From NCBI RefSeq assembly GCF_954871325.1, contig NC_088779.1, forward strand, positions 15,812,846 to 15,876,845: 64,000 bases of DNA, given 5' to 3'. The notes under the pieces are model-generated. The model was given only the letters and a program-made list of their open reading frames with translations, ran no database searches and had not been told where the DNA came from. The stretch comes from Gordionus sp. m RMFG-2023 (taxonomy: Eukaryota; Nematomorpha; Gordioida; Chordodea; Parachordodidae). The translations under genes and the position numbers were made by a program. Positions 1 to 10,560 of the stretch are shown one piece after another (position 1 is the first letter of the stretch; every line of letters begins with the position of its first letter).

Positions 1-70
1 CGAATAATTAAATGTATCTTTTTTATTCTTAATCTAATTTAAAATATTTACAATGTTTATGAGTGAATGG

Positions 71-328
71 TTGTTAAAAACAATTCCATTTAGCAGATTT
101 TTAAAAAGGGCTAAATCAAGATTTTCGCCAAAATATTATTACCTAAGCCTCGATATTTCACCAAGAAGTCCAAACCTTTTTCTAATCTGTGAACAAAAAA
201 AAAATAAGCTTGAGTAATTTATTTTTGGCAAAAATTAATAAGTTTGAGGAATTTACTTTTGGCCAAAATCTTGATCTAAACCAATTTAAAAATTGGTTAA
301 ATCGAATTGAGCCATTTAACAACATTGG
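71..328. mobile_element. hAT-like foldback MITE (TAGTGTTGTTAA family), divergent copy
   Basis: Non-coding element of 258 bp whose two halves are partly complementary: the left half reads ...GCTAAATCAAGATTTTCGCC and the right half GGCCAAAATCTTGATCTAAA. It is flanked by GTGAATGG (63-70) and CTGAATGG (329-336), a 7/8 match to an 8-bp TSD as expected for hAT. It shares the core (aagcctcgatatt, then 'ccaaacc', then the mirrored half) with the copies at 8578, 34165, 40511 and 57759. The left end has diverged from the TAGTGTTGTTAA consensus; the right end still reads GAGCCATTTAACAACA. Confidence 0.7.
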
Positions 329-404
329 CTGAATGGAATAGTTAGACATCTTAAAATCATTTTCTTGTATATACAATCATAATAACCAAGAACAATAACA
401 AATA

Positions 405-506
405 TCGGATCGGATTGGTTTCTTAAAAAATATAGGTCCGAACCGATATTTTCTTAAAGCACTAAATATTGGTGCTGATCCTATATTTAATATAGGCACA
501 GCTCTA
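405..506. mobile_element. Short remnant of the GATCCGAT-ended hAT family
   Basis: Contains tatcggatcggattgg and ends aatataggcacagctct, which mirrors the ends of the element at 1263-2328 (gggctgtgccgatcc ... aatatgggcatagcc). Only about 100 bp remains, so it is either a very short MITE or a solo end. No coding capacity. Confidence 0.5.
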
Positions 507-1254
507 GTAATATAAAATATGGTAAATGTAGTATAAATATAGTTCTTGTTAGAAAATCACCATTAAATTTGCTGTTTAATAATGTATATATCGATATATA
601 ATATATTTATATAAAAAAATTTAAAAGTTAATTAATAATTAATTTTTTAAAAACAAGGATATTTTTTTGTATATACTGAATAACCATTAAATTTGCAGTT
701 TAATGATGCATATATTGATATATAATATTATATATTTAGAATATATATTTTTTTTTAATTTTTAAGAAAAAATAGAAATTTCTAAAGGTAAATATTATGC
801 ATCGATATATATAAATTATTAAATTGCAAATTTGGGTAGAATATATATAAATTTATATCTTTTTAAAAATTAAAAAAATTTATTATTAATTAACTTTTTC
901 TAAAGTAAATACCAGGATTTTCGCATGGGTGAGGGAGGGGGGGGGGGAGAAATTTTATAAAATTATTTTAAATATTTGCATATAACATGATTTTAGAAAG
1001 TATTTCATTATAGATTTTATTTATTATATAAATAATATTCCTTTATTTAATCATGTATTTATTTTTATTATTTAAAATAAAAATGTAGATATTTTATATA
1101 CAAATTATAATATTAAAAACTATATTGTATTAAAAACTCTTACATAAAATAATATAAACAATTCTTATGCAAATAATGGTATTTAAAAAAATATGACGAT
1201 ATTATCAAAATATAAATAATACACAGTACTTTGTTTAAAAATAATATTAATAAA
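507..1254. repeat. AT-rich spacer with a duplicated 50-bp segment
   Basis: No gene is visible. A segment around 560-609 (ccattaaatttgctgttta...tatatcgatatataata) recurs in direct orientation at 684-733 and, inverted and degraded, around 797-835. This suggests a worn-down small repeat. A run of G (about 938-951) interrupts otherwise A/T-only DNA. Confidence 0.45.
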
Positions 1255-1262
1255 AATTTTAA

Positions 1263-2328
1263 GGGCTGTGCCGATCCACATATTTTCACCAATCCGATCA
1301 GGTATTTTCCGATATTGTTTCAAAACAGATCCGATATTTATATTGATTTTTCACCACCCCTCTTTGAACCAAATGTAATTAAAAAATCAATCTTTTTTAT
1401 GCAAAAGAATTATGCATTTAATTTAATTTTTTTATTTCTATATAATTTAAAAAAAATTATATTATAATAGAAAAAATTGATATAATATACCCTTTTTATG
1501 TTGGTTTATAAAATTGTAATATTTAACATCTAAAATTATAATATATGAGATTTTTTTAAATTAATATAAGAGCCTCTAGATTTTCAGGCAAAGGATCAGA
1601 ATATTTCCAAATATTAGTTTTATTAAGAATGACTGATATTGTTGGCTGACTTTCAGGGCCCTTTTTTAAAAAAAATTTGATTTGTTTCTTCTAATATTTC
1701 TCGTTCTTTATGTATTAGCTCTTCGAATTCCGTTTGATGGAATCGCTTTAAATGTTTCCGAATATTTGTTTGTATTAAATGAATTTTTCATTATTCCTCC
1801 CCGTGAAATTAGAATTGCGCAGATAACGCATTTTGCAAAATTCTCTTTATCTTTATCAAAATATTTCCATAATTTAGAAACCATTTTTAAAATAATTCTT
1901 TTAGTTAAAGTATAAATAATAAAATTGGTATATTTTTTAAAAAAATTAAAAATAAATAAAACTTTGGATGTTCCTTTCTATTTTTATAAAAAAACTTTTA
2001 AAATCTATTTAAAAAAATAAATAACAATTGCATTGTTTAAAAAAAAAATTATTTAGAAAATATTATAAATGTAAAATATAAACTCACTGAAACTCGGAAA
2101 AATTTATTATTTTTTTAAATATTTATTTTTATTTATTTTTTTTAAATATTTTTTAAAAAAAATTTTTATTAAAAAAAAAATAAATATGATGTAATAATAA
2201 TTCAAAGTTTCATTACTCAAAAGTTTTAAGAATTGCATTTTTAGTAAAAGGATGGGATAGGATCGGGTTTTGGAAAAAGCTAATTATCAGTACCGATCCG
2301 ATCCGATATTTAATATGGGCATAGCCAT
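1263..2328 (-). mobile_element. hAT-like element with GATCCGAT-rich ends, decayed
   Basis: The left end reads GGGCTGTGCCGATCC and the right end GATCCGATATTTAATATGGGCATAGCC, giving an imperfect terminal inverted repeat (GGCTRTGCC). Flanking AATTTTAA at 1255-1262 and 2329-2336 is an 8-bp duplication typical of hAT. Inside, the minus strand carries remains of a BED zinc finger (see 1690-1835). The rest is A/T-rich with no recognisable transposase core, so this is a deleted copy. The exact first base is uncertain by one or two positions. Confidence 0.6.
1690..1835 (-). pseudogene. BED zinc finger remnant of a hAT transposase
   Basis: Read on the minus strand, the stretch gives KCVICAILISRGG with a C-x2-C pair (codons at 1828-1830 and 1819-1821). 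After a one-base frame change it continues TNIRKHLKRFHQTEFEELI, the H-x4-H half of a BED finger followed by the usual charged helix. BED fingers sit at the N-terminus of many hAT transposases, where they bind the element's ends. The frame change shows it is no longer functional. The identification rests on cysteine/histidine spacing and the 'NI.KHLKR.H' signature. Confidence 0.6.
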
Positions 2329-2576
2329 AATTTTAAGAGTTAATACAAATATTATATAAATGTTACTAAGAATTCATTTTACTAAAAAATTTGATTATAA
2401 ATATTATATATTAAAACTAAATCATATTACAATTTTTTGATTTGAATTTATAGAGAGAGGTCTACTTTTTTATGAGATTTTCCTAATTCATCAAGAATCA
2501 AATTTTTATCTAGAGTAATCTCCTTATAAACATTTATTTAAAAGTTTTTCTCCGGTGGTATTCCTTAAATAGGTTT

Positions 2577-2840
2577 TTAACATTGTTGTTGAAAAATACG
2601 TTTCATTAGTGCAGGTACTAATTGGTAATGAAGCATAATTAATGTTTTGATATTAAGCAGGGAATCAAAAGTGCAATTACACATGGAAAGGGCCTGCTGA
2701 GCATTTTTTGGTTTCAAAAAATACTCTATTCTGTGGATATCTTTATACCAAATTTCGACATCACAAAGTAACTTATCATATGAGCGTACTAAATCAACAG
2801 CGTAAATCTGAGATTTTCTTAATATCCTCTCGTGTTTCAA
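2577..2840 (-). CDS. Unrecognised open segment of about 87 codons, possible exon
   Basis: An open stretch on the minus strand, opened by an upstream TGA and starting in the ORF at a TTG rather than ATG, so the true start is unknown. The predicted segment has a mixed, soluble-looking composition (…AVDLVRSYDKLLCDVEIWYKD, …LKPKNAQQALSMCNC, …MLHYQLVPALMKRIFQQQC), unlike the Phe/Ile/Asn/Lys-only translations usual for random DNA here. An AG lies just upstream on the minus strand and could be a splice acceptor. I do not recognise a family. It could be an exon of a host gene or of an unidentified transposon. No neighbour supports a function. Confidence 0.3.
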   Translation of the reverse strand: MKHERILRKSQIYAVDLVRSYDKLLCDVEIWYKDIHRIEYFLKPKNAQQALSMCNCTFDSLLNIKTLIMLHYQLVPALMKRIFQQQC

Positions 2841-3052
2841 GTGTAATCAAGAGTCTCGCTTTTTAAAATAAAAATGACTAGTAAATTATTTCTTTAATTG
2901 AAATAAAAATGTATCAATAAGGGGGGGGGGGATAAAAATGGTTATTTGATAAAAATCCTCAATCGTAAATGCATCAATATTTGAGGAATTGGATTATCTA
3001 GAAACTACACTAGATTTAAAAATAATCCCAAACATATTAGCAATCTCCTTTA
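2841..3052. other. AT-rich spacer with a G run
   Basis: No gene seen. A run of about 10 G occurs near 2921-2932. Confidence 0.4.
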
Positions 3053-3060
3053 CTTTCTAA

Positions 3061-4190
3061 CAGAGTTGTTAATGTATCTAGATATAAAAATGTGGTATCT
3101 GTATATGTATGTAGATATATTTTTGATTAATAGATATTATTTTAGAGGTATCTGTATCTGTTTTTAGATACTTTTTAAGATACATTAATTTATAATATTA
3201 AAACTAATATATAAAAAAGAATATATAAATATTAATTAAATATTATGTCCGAGTTATCAATAACAAGCAAATTCTGATATTACAATCCATCTCAAGGAAT
3301 TTGCCATTTTTAATTGCAATGGAATTGGTATTTTATTTTATTCTATTATATTAATTATTATATTAATTTTTAAGATTAATATTGATGACGAAAATGACGA
3401 CATTCTTCCATGGCCAATTTATAGACCATATTTTAAAATAATATCTCAAAATAAAGAAAACAAATCTCTGTTAGTAAAATGTTTGCCATGTCTACCAAAA
3501 AATATGCAAATTTCTATTAGCATTACCTCAACTTGCAACATTGTAAAACATTTAAGGGTATAGATACTAAATAAATGTTTACAATTTTAATTTTAAATTT
3601 TAAGAGAAAACATCAAATACTCTTAATCCAAATAAAAAAGGGGAAGGAGAAAAAATCCATTAAAGAAAATATTGGACTAGGCTCATCGTCCATTGATTTT
3701 TTTTCCAAGAGACCTCAGTCTTTAACCCAAACCACTTTAGAAGATTTAATTAACTGATTTACATTTATAAAAATGATCAAAACATTGGCTCCACAAAAAA
3801 ATATAATTTGCCGACAGTGGCTGTTACTAAAATCTAATAATTATTTAAAATCATTTAATCATACATTATATTATTTTATTAATGATATATAATAATTATT
3901 TATATTAATCATATATTATATTAATATCTAAAAATCATTATTTTAGTTATATTTTGATAAATGTGATATCGAGTCAATAAATTTTTTAGATCATTTCATG
4001 AATTTTCACAATAGAATCCTAATTTAGGTTTATTCAAACCTTATCTAAGATTATAATAAAAAATGTATCTGTACTTAGATACATTTTAAATTGTATCTGT
4101 ATCAAGATAACTTCCGAGAAGCTGTATCTGTATCTAGATAAATTTTTAGAGTATCTAGATCCATTTCAAAAGTATCTTTTAACAACTCTG
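3061..4190 (+). mobile_element. hAT element, CAGAGTTGTTAA family, internally deleted
   Basis: Perfect 12-bp terminal inverted repeats (CAGAGTTGTTAA at 3061 and TTAACAACTCTG ending at 4190) are flanked by an exact 8-bp TSD CTTTCTAA (3053-3060 and 4191-4198). Subterminal regions are dense in GTATCTAGATA / GTATCTGTATC motifs on both sides, probably transposase-binding repeats; the same motif fills the ends of the element at 17672-20157. The only coding remnant is a BED-finger exon near 3384-3554. The exact TSD suggests a more recent insertion than most elements here. Confidence 0.9.
3384..3554 (+). CDS. BED zinc finger exon of a hAT transposase (partial)
   Basis: The plus strand is open for about 57 codons: an acidic/Pro stretch (DENDDILPWPIY), then VKCLPCLPKNMQIS with the C-x2-C pair at codons 3480-3491, then STCNIVKHLR with the His half of a BED finger. 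Directly after the final Arg codon the DNA reads GTATAG, a plausible 5' splice donor. In the related element at 17672-20157 the BED segment ends at the same place followed by GTATAT, which supports a conserved phase-0 intron after the finger. The transposase catalytic domain is missing from this copy. The expected role is DNA binding to the element's own ends. Confidence 0.65.
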
Positions 4191-4198
4191 CTTTCTAA

Positions 4199-4616
4199 TA
4201 TATTTCATGAAATTTTTCATCCATATTCTCTCTGATATTTGTTAATATTTCAACAAAATTCTTTGTTCTATTCATAACCTTCCTTAAATCCAAATCAATT
4301 TTTTGTAGCATTTTGTAAGAATCATATTTATAATTAAATAAAAACACATTGAATTAATATTAAAAATCAGCAAAGATTCTCCGCATCTGCTGAATCTTTT
4401 TCCTTGCTTGATATATATAATTCCAGTGCTGCAACTAACATCATATAGTTCAATAAAGAGTTTGACTCTTGTCTTTAGTCGGATAAAATCTTTTTAGTTT
4501 CTTTTGATTATTTGAGCCAATGTCATGATACGAAACTTCTTTACTAAGAAACAAAATATATATCTATACCTATATCTGGAAGATTTTCCAATGTAGGTGT
4601 AGGTATATGTTGTGTC
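4199..4616. other. AT-rich spacer
   Basis: Nothing recognisable beyond short A/T tracts. Confidence 0.4.
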
Positions 4617-4920
4617 TAGTGTTGTTAATTGACTAACGACTAATAGCCAACTATTAGCTAGTCGATATAAGCCACTAAATTAGTCGATTAGTCGACTAAG
4701 ACTAAAAAAATAATTACTTTTATTTTATTTATTCTATATAATTTCAAAAAATATACAAAATATAAGATCTGGTGCCAACCAAACACTAAAAATAAACAAA
4801 TTCAAAATTAAAATAAATAAAAAGAAATATAATAGACATAAAATTATAAGTAAATCCATGAAATTATTCGATAATCGACTAATTTAGTCGCTAAAGTTTT
4901 TAGTCTTAGTAAATTAAAAT
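4617..4920. mobile_element. One end of a hAT-like element (TAGTGTTGTTAA type)
   Basis: Begins TAGTGTTGTTAATTGACTAA, the same first 12 bases as the foldback MITE family, followed by many copies of GACTAAT / TTAGTCGA on both strands up to about 4913 (tcgactaatttagtcgc). No matching right-hand terminus was found, so the element is truncated or its 3' end has decayed. Confidence 0.5.
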
Positions 4921-5417
4921 AAAAATAATTTTAAAAAATTTTCTTCATTTTTCATGAAAATAATTTAAAATGCTCAAAATTTTAAATTATAATTATTGCT
5001 CAAATACTAGAAACTTTATCAAAATTATTTTTTTAAATATTTTTTTTTACATTTTTATAAAACTTATTTTATATTTTGCATATTTTTACATAGTATATAT
5101 TTTGGCCAAATAAGAAAAAATCAGGGACCCAAACCTTTATTTATAACGCTCAGTTTGTTTAAGGTTTTCAGTATAAAAATTCATAATGGTTATAATTTCA
5201 TAGATTAGTTTCGATTCTACTAATTGTATAGGTTTATAAAAATTCATTTGCGGTTTTAAAAAATATTCAAATTATTTTTATTGAAGTAACACCATCATAT
5301 ATAATTTTAATTTGATTATTTTAAAATTTTAGCCAGATGATTAACTTAGTTCACAACTCGATTGAAGTAGTTCATAATTATTTTTATTTTAAAAATATAT
5401 GTGTATGAAAAGAGGTG
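4921..5417. other. AT-rich spacer
   Basis: No gene, RNA or repeat recognised. Confidence 0.4.
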
Positions 5418-5425
5418 GTATAAAC

Positions 5426-6446
5426 CAGGGATGTGAACCCTTCTTCTAAAAAGATGGGCTCAGGTTCGGTGAAAAATCTCTGAACCCTGTTCGGGTTCAT
5501 GGTTCGGAGATCAGAAAAATAATGACTTATTAAAATTAGTTAAAAAACAGAAATATATACTCATCAAATTGTTTCGAGTTCTTCATCTTAATATGTCTCT
5601 CTAAATTGCTATTTTGATTCCCTGCTAATACTACATCACATATTCTACATCAGAATCTCCCTTATCATTAAATTTGAAATATTTAACTAATAAAACTTGG
5701 CTTTCCTATAAATTTAATTTTTTAACAAATTATTTAAATTTAAATCCAACTATCTATAAACTAAATTTTTAATTACAAAATAGATAGCAAATTTTGCCTT
5801 TGATATCATATATCCTAGGAAATATTATTTATTAAATTTACTCTATAAATAGACACCATTTTAAAACATTTTTTTATTGCACTTATTTAATTTAATCCAA
5901 ATTTAATATTTGATTTTTTAACAAACTAATTATTTAAATAAAACTATCTAAACTAAATTTGCAATTACAGAATAGCTAACAAATGTTGCCTTATTTTACA
6001 TATTCTAATCACTATCAATCTAATAATCCACAAACAACAATATCCTATAATAGATATTATTATATATATTGTCATCATTTATAAAAAACTTTTAAAATCT
6101 GCTTTGCAGGACAAAATTTAAAATTTTTTATGAAAATGGCCGACTCTTAAATATAAAAAAATGATTCCAAGAAATTGTGATCAAAAAATGTTTTTTTAAT
6201 TAATATTTTTTTTTGAATAAAAAACAATTGTTTTAAATAGGAAATCTTTTATAAAAATCGTATACATGTTTTTTATATTATATTATTTTACATAAAATTT
6301 AAAATAAAAGTTTAAAATAAAAAAAATAAATTTTTTAAAAATTAAAAAAAAAATTTTTTTTTTTAAATATCTTGGAACCTGAACCCTAAATTTTAAAAAA
6401 GGGTTTGAGTTAAGCGAAATATCGAGGGTTTGGGTTCTCATCCCTG
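5426..6446 (-). mobile_element. hAT element, CAGGGATGTGAACC family, internally deleted
   Basis: The terminal repeats CAGGGATGTGAACCC (left) and GGGTTCTCATCCCTG (right) are inverted copies, with an exact 8-bp TSD GTATAAAC at 5418-5425 and 6447-6454. The ends match those of the larger element at 60082-63616, so this 1,021-bp copy is a deletion derivative. Subterminal DNA repeats GAACCCTG / GGTTCGG motifs. A BED-finger remnant lies on the minus strand near 5540-5640; the remainder has lost coding capacity. Confidence 0.9.
5540..5640 (-). pseudogene. BED zinc finger remnant in the 5426-6446 hAT
   Basis: On the minus strand the sequence reads GNQNSNLERHIKMKNSKQF, clearly parallel to the intact finger of the large relative (GSHNTNLERHLNRHHSIIF in 61575-62033). 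The cysteine half upstream is degraded. This ties the two elements together by coding sequence as well as by their termini. Confidence 0.65.
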
Positions 6447-6454
6447 GTATAAAC

Positions 6455-8569
6455 AAAAAAATAAAAAATAAATAAACAATCAGAAAAAGAACCAATGATG
6501 CAACATCTTTATTTTTGTGTTATTTTTTTAATAATAATAAAGGATTGGTTGTTTTATTATTAATTTTTTATGTTATTCATTTGTAATGCAGCATAATTAT
6601 AACTATAAAAATACTGTGAAAAACTGGCAAATTAGTGAAGCAAAAATTTCCTAGATTTTGAATTACCTGACTCTGATTTATAATTATTATATTTGATTAA
6701 TTAAATAAAAAATAAATAAATAAATAATAGAACCTATCGTTGACCATATATTTTATTTACTTTTTATGCAAAAGAAATAAATACTGTTGGCAACAAAGAA
6801 AAAGTTTGTATATTTTCACATATTGACGATCATTATAAAATTTGTAATCTAAATTAATGAAAAATTATTATATTCTATATTTGATTAAATTAACATTCTT
6901 TTTAATAAAATTGAAAAAAAAATAATCCAGAGGATACCCATTTTTTAGACGCGATTTAAATGTAAATAAAAAACAAATTGATTTTTTAAAGACTAAATGG
7001 TGTGTGAACTCCGGATTTTTTTTTAAAATAATATATAGTATAAAAAAATTAATTCTTATAACATTTTGACAGGTAAATTCTCTCTTTATTTCAATAGTTG
7101 CTGATATAATCCCAAAAAATTTTTTGAAAAAATGTTCTGTCTGGAAATGGCAGAAACATAAAAGATAAAATTAAATAGGATAATAAAAATAGTTAGTTTA
7201 CTATGTATTATTTAGAATAAGTTTTAGAAAAATTAAATCTAAAAATAAATGATTTCTTTTTAATATTGTTTGTCAAAAATTTTATAAAAATCTAGGATAA
7301 GATTTTTCTTTATGAGAATGTAAATCACCAGAAAAAGAGGACTATAGGTTTAATTTAAATAAATTTATTATATATAATTTTGCATTTTAATCAATCATAA
7401 ATTTAATGATTACAACAGACATTGGCAAAAAAGGGAATTTTTCATGTTTTGTTCTTAAATATCTTCAAAAGTATAAAAGCTAGGATAGAAAAATTTTGCC
7501 TAAATATAGAATACATAAACCTGTCTGTATACTAATTTTTATAAACTTTGAGACTTCAAAAATTCAATTTTCTAATATGAATTGCCCTTATATTTTTTAT
7601 AAGTCATAAATTGGTCCGGCAAGGTAAAGTCTAATGACCCTAAACTTTTTTTATATGAAACTTGGTGTGTTGATTATATGCTGTATAATTTTTATAAATT
7701 AATATTCTATATTTTAAATGGATCCTAGGTAAGGGATCTCAAAATTTAAAACAGATGCGATCTTGATTTTAATAGTCTTAAATAAATTGAAAAATATTTA
7801 GTCTAAGTGCACAAATTATACATCATTTTGTAGTGCAAAACTATGAAAATATAATAATATATTTTAAAAAAATATTTAATATCGATATATTTCATGTAAT
7901 ACAAAAATGAATTATTATACCCACTATATATGTTTATTGCCAATATATTAAATTTTAGTAAGAATTAGAAATATGTGCACATCTATATCTTGATTCCATT
8001 TATACAAACTTGGCAAGTAAATAATGAATGTAATGATATATAATTCATTTCCCTCCAATTTTTAATCCTTATTGCAAAAGAAGAAAAATAACAATGGACA
8101 AAAAACAAGATCGATATATTGAGAAGAAAATAAAAGCCATGTGTCCCACAGATACAAAGATTTCAGTTAAAAAATGTTCTATCACAAACAGGATTGGACA
8201 AACAGATATTTTAATTTTCGCATGATTTTATATACAAAAAAAGATTGGAAAATTTTGGGTTAACTTAACTGTTTTACTCTTTTATATTAATCATAAAATA
8301 ATGGGCTATAATAGACAGCTGTATAAAAAATAATTATTGAAATTTCATTAAATTATGTAAAACAACCCTTTTTTATCACACTTCAATATTGTAAACACCT
8401 ATGATAATTCTCTGTAGTTAATTATGTGTATACCTGATATATTTTAAAGCTACAAATATATTTGATTTGAGTGATATTGTTAAAAATAATTATCATTTAT
8501 ATTATATATTTTATATCCAGGCTTAGCTGGGCTTAAAAATAAATTTTTAGGAATGGGCTTAGAATGTTT
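6455..8569. other. AT-rich spacer of about 2.1 kb
   Basis: No open reading frame with a believable composition, no RNA gene and no clear terminal repeats were found. The segment near 8519-8560 (ccaggcttagctgggcttaaaa) echoes the 'aagcccag' motif repeats seen inside the Helitrons, but is too short to classify. Confidence 0.4.
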
Positions 8570-8577
8570 ATTTCTGT

Positions 8578-8798
8578 TAGTGTTAAATTGGCTCATTTTG
8601 AGCTGATTTTTTAAAAAGGCTAACTCAATATTTTCACCAGAAAAATATTGCCTAAGCCTCCAGATTTCGATAATATATGTCTAGAACTTTGTTCCTTCTA
8701 TGAACAAAATCTTCAGGCTTGCATAATATTTTTCTGGATGAAATATTGAGTCAGCCATTTTAAAAAATCTGCTCAAAATGAGCCATTTAGCAACACGA
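8578..8798. mobile_element. hAT-like foldback MITE (TAGTGTTGTTAA family)
   Basis: 221 bp, starting TAGTGTTAAATTGGCTC and ending GAGCCATTTAGCAACACGA, with nearly the whole length self-complementary around a centre near 8690 (…AAATATTGCCTAAGCCT… / …AGGCTTGCATAATATTT…). Flanked by ATTTCTGT (8570-8577) and ATTTCTGC (8799-8806), a 7/8 TSD. No coding capacity; presumably moved by a hAT transposase supplied elsewhere. Confidence 0.85.
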
Positions 8799-8806
8799 AT
8801 TTCTGC

Positions 8807-10225
8807 AGGTCTTTAACAAAATATTAAATTCTTATTTCCTCCATTCTTATTCTTGATTAAATATGTTGCCAAATATATTTGATGAGTTTTGTCCCAAAAT
8901 GGCTAGCTCTAAACAAGTTATTTCATTTTATGAGAAATACATCCACACAAAAAAAATTTAAAACATTTGTTTTATTGTATTAAAGATAATTTTTAAGGCT
9001 ATAAAAAATATATAATTTGTACTAAATATTTATCAAGTAATCTGGGATAATTATAATCGTGATCACATTTGTAATGAAATTTGAGAGCCCATAACTATCT
9101 ATTAGAGCTAGAGCTTTTAACCTTTGATAAGATTTAAGTTAGTCTATATATTGTCATTGTTAATTTATTAGTCTTATAACATGATTTTTAATTGATGTTC
9201 CAAGATCAAAGGCTACTTGGTAATAAATTAGTAATTATACTTAGAATTAATTAAATAATTATCCTGCCATAATATGATTATTTAATTACAAGTGTACGAT
9301 GAATGGGTGTTTATTTTCTAATAAGATATTTTTTTCATTTTTTATATGCTCAATTTGGTTTAGTCTGCAAACATCAAATATCTTTAAAATTTTCATTGCA
9401 TAAAAATTTTCAGATGATTTTTCGGACACCAATAATACACGACCAAATGTTCCAGTACCTTTATTTAAATAATTAAAATAATATATAAATATATATATAA
9501 TATTGTGTTATTTTTATTCGTCTAATAATTTAAAATGTACTATTTTTGAAAATTATTTGGGATTGAATGTTGTACCAGGGCCAATTCATTTTATGAGTAA
9601 TAAAGTTATTTATATGTAAATTAGAATTGGTAAAAAATTAGGATAGAACAGGGAAATCCACTACAAAATAAAAAAAATCTTCTAATATTTTTGATCTCTA
9701 AAGATTTTTTGTTGATCAAATTTTACCTAAAATCTTAAATTATTATGTATAAAAAAAATTTCATGATAAAATTTTTAGACTTATGCAAGCTGAAAATTAA
9801 ATTAAGGCAGTGTTTCAGAACAAGAAATTTAGAAAAAAATGGAATGTAATGAAATACTTGAATTTTTAATATATATGATAAAATATTTAAAGAATTTTTA
9901 AAATTATGCAAATTTATTCTAATTGGCTTCAATAACAGCAACAGCAGAACAGAATAAGAATTTCATCATTAAAATGAATCAAAATTTATTGTAGAAACTG
10001 GATGAGTCAAAATTAATTATTTAATCTATCATTAATTTCAATTTTAAAAAAATTTGAAACCCATAAATAACCTTTATAATTTAATATTTATCATTAATCT
10101 TATAACTAAATCCTTAATTTGGTTTGATTAATAAAAATATAAAAAAGTTTTTCAATTGCTTCTCTAATAGTAAATTTGACGCTTCATCATTGTTCTATTA
10201 TTTACATTTTATGTAAATATAGCAC
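8807..10225. other. AT-rich spacer of about 1.4 kb
   Basis: No gene or repeat family recognised. Confidence 0.4.
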
Positions 10226-10445
10226 TTAAAATTTGATCATTTTAGGTTTCTCTAATAAGCCAAATATATAAATAATTATTCTATTAAATTTATATTTATA
10301 TAAAGGCTTTTTACCTATTGTTCTTAAGAATTCTAAATCTTTGGAATTTTCTGAGATCATCATGACATAAACTTTTTGATTACCATGCCTATGATCGTAT
10401 GTACACTTCATCGTAAAATTTCGCCCAATTCTGTGATTGGTCCAT
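10226..10445 (-). CDS. Unrecognised open segment, weak exon candidate
   Basis: The minus strand is open from about 10443, giving WTNHRIGRNFTMKCTYDHRHG and then QKVYVMMISENSKDLEFLR, before turning into an A/T-driven tail. The first 45 residues have Cys, His, Trp and Arg in a less random-looking mix than neighbouring translations. There is an in-frame ATG at 10411, but no Kozak context, splice sites or domain that I can name. It may be a fragment of a host gene or of an unidentified transposon, or chance. Confidence 0.18.
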
Positions 10446-10497
10446 TAAAGTGTGGAAAAAAACAATAGTTTATAAATATATTCATTTATAATCATAA

Positions 10498-10560
10498 CTA
10501 GCTGATATACCGTCAAGAATAACGGGGAATCAGAATTTCTCCTTTATTTAATGGTGTATA
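10498..10560 (-). mobile_element. Helitron 3' terminus (third copy)
   Basis: Read on the minus strand the sequence ends in a short hairpin CCGTTATTCTTGACGG, about ten bases, then CTAG followed by T. This is the Helitron 3' signature (hairpin, CTRR, insertion before T) and matches the ends at 24896 and 42312. The element would run rightwards from here; no 5' TC end was found, so its extent is unknown. Confidence 0.6.

Noticed and set aside
1682-1915. Plus-strand 77-codon frame with an apparent hydrophobic start
   Set aside because: The meaningful reading is on the minus strand, where a BED zinc finger remnant is found.
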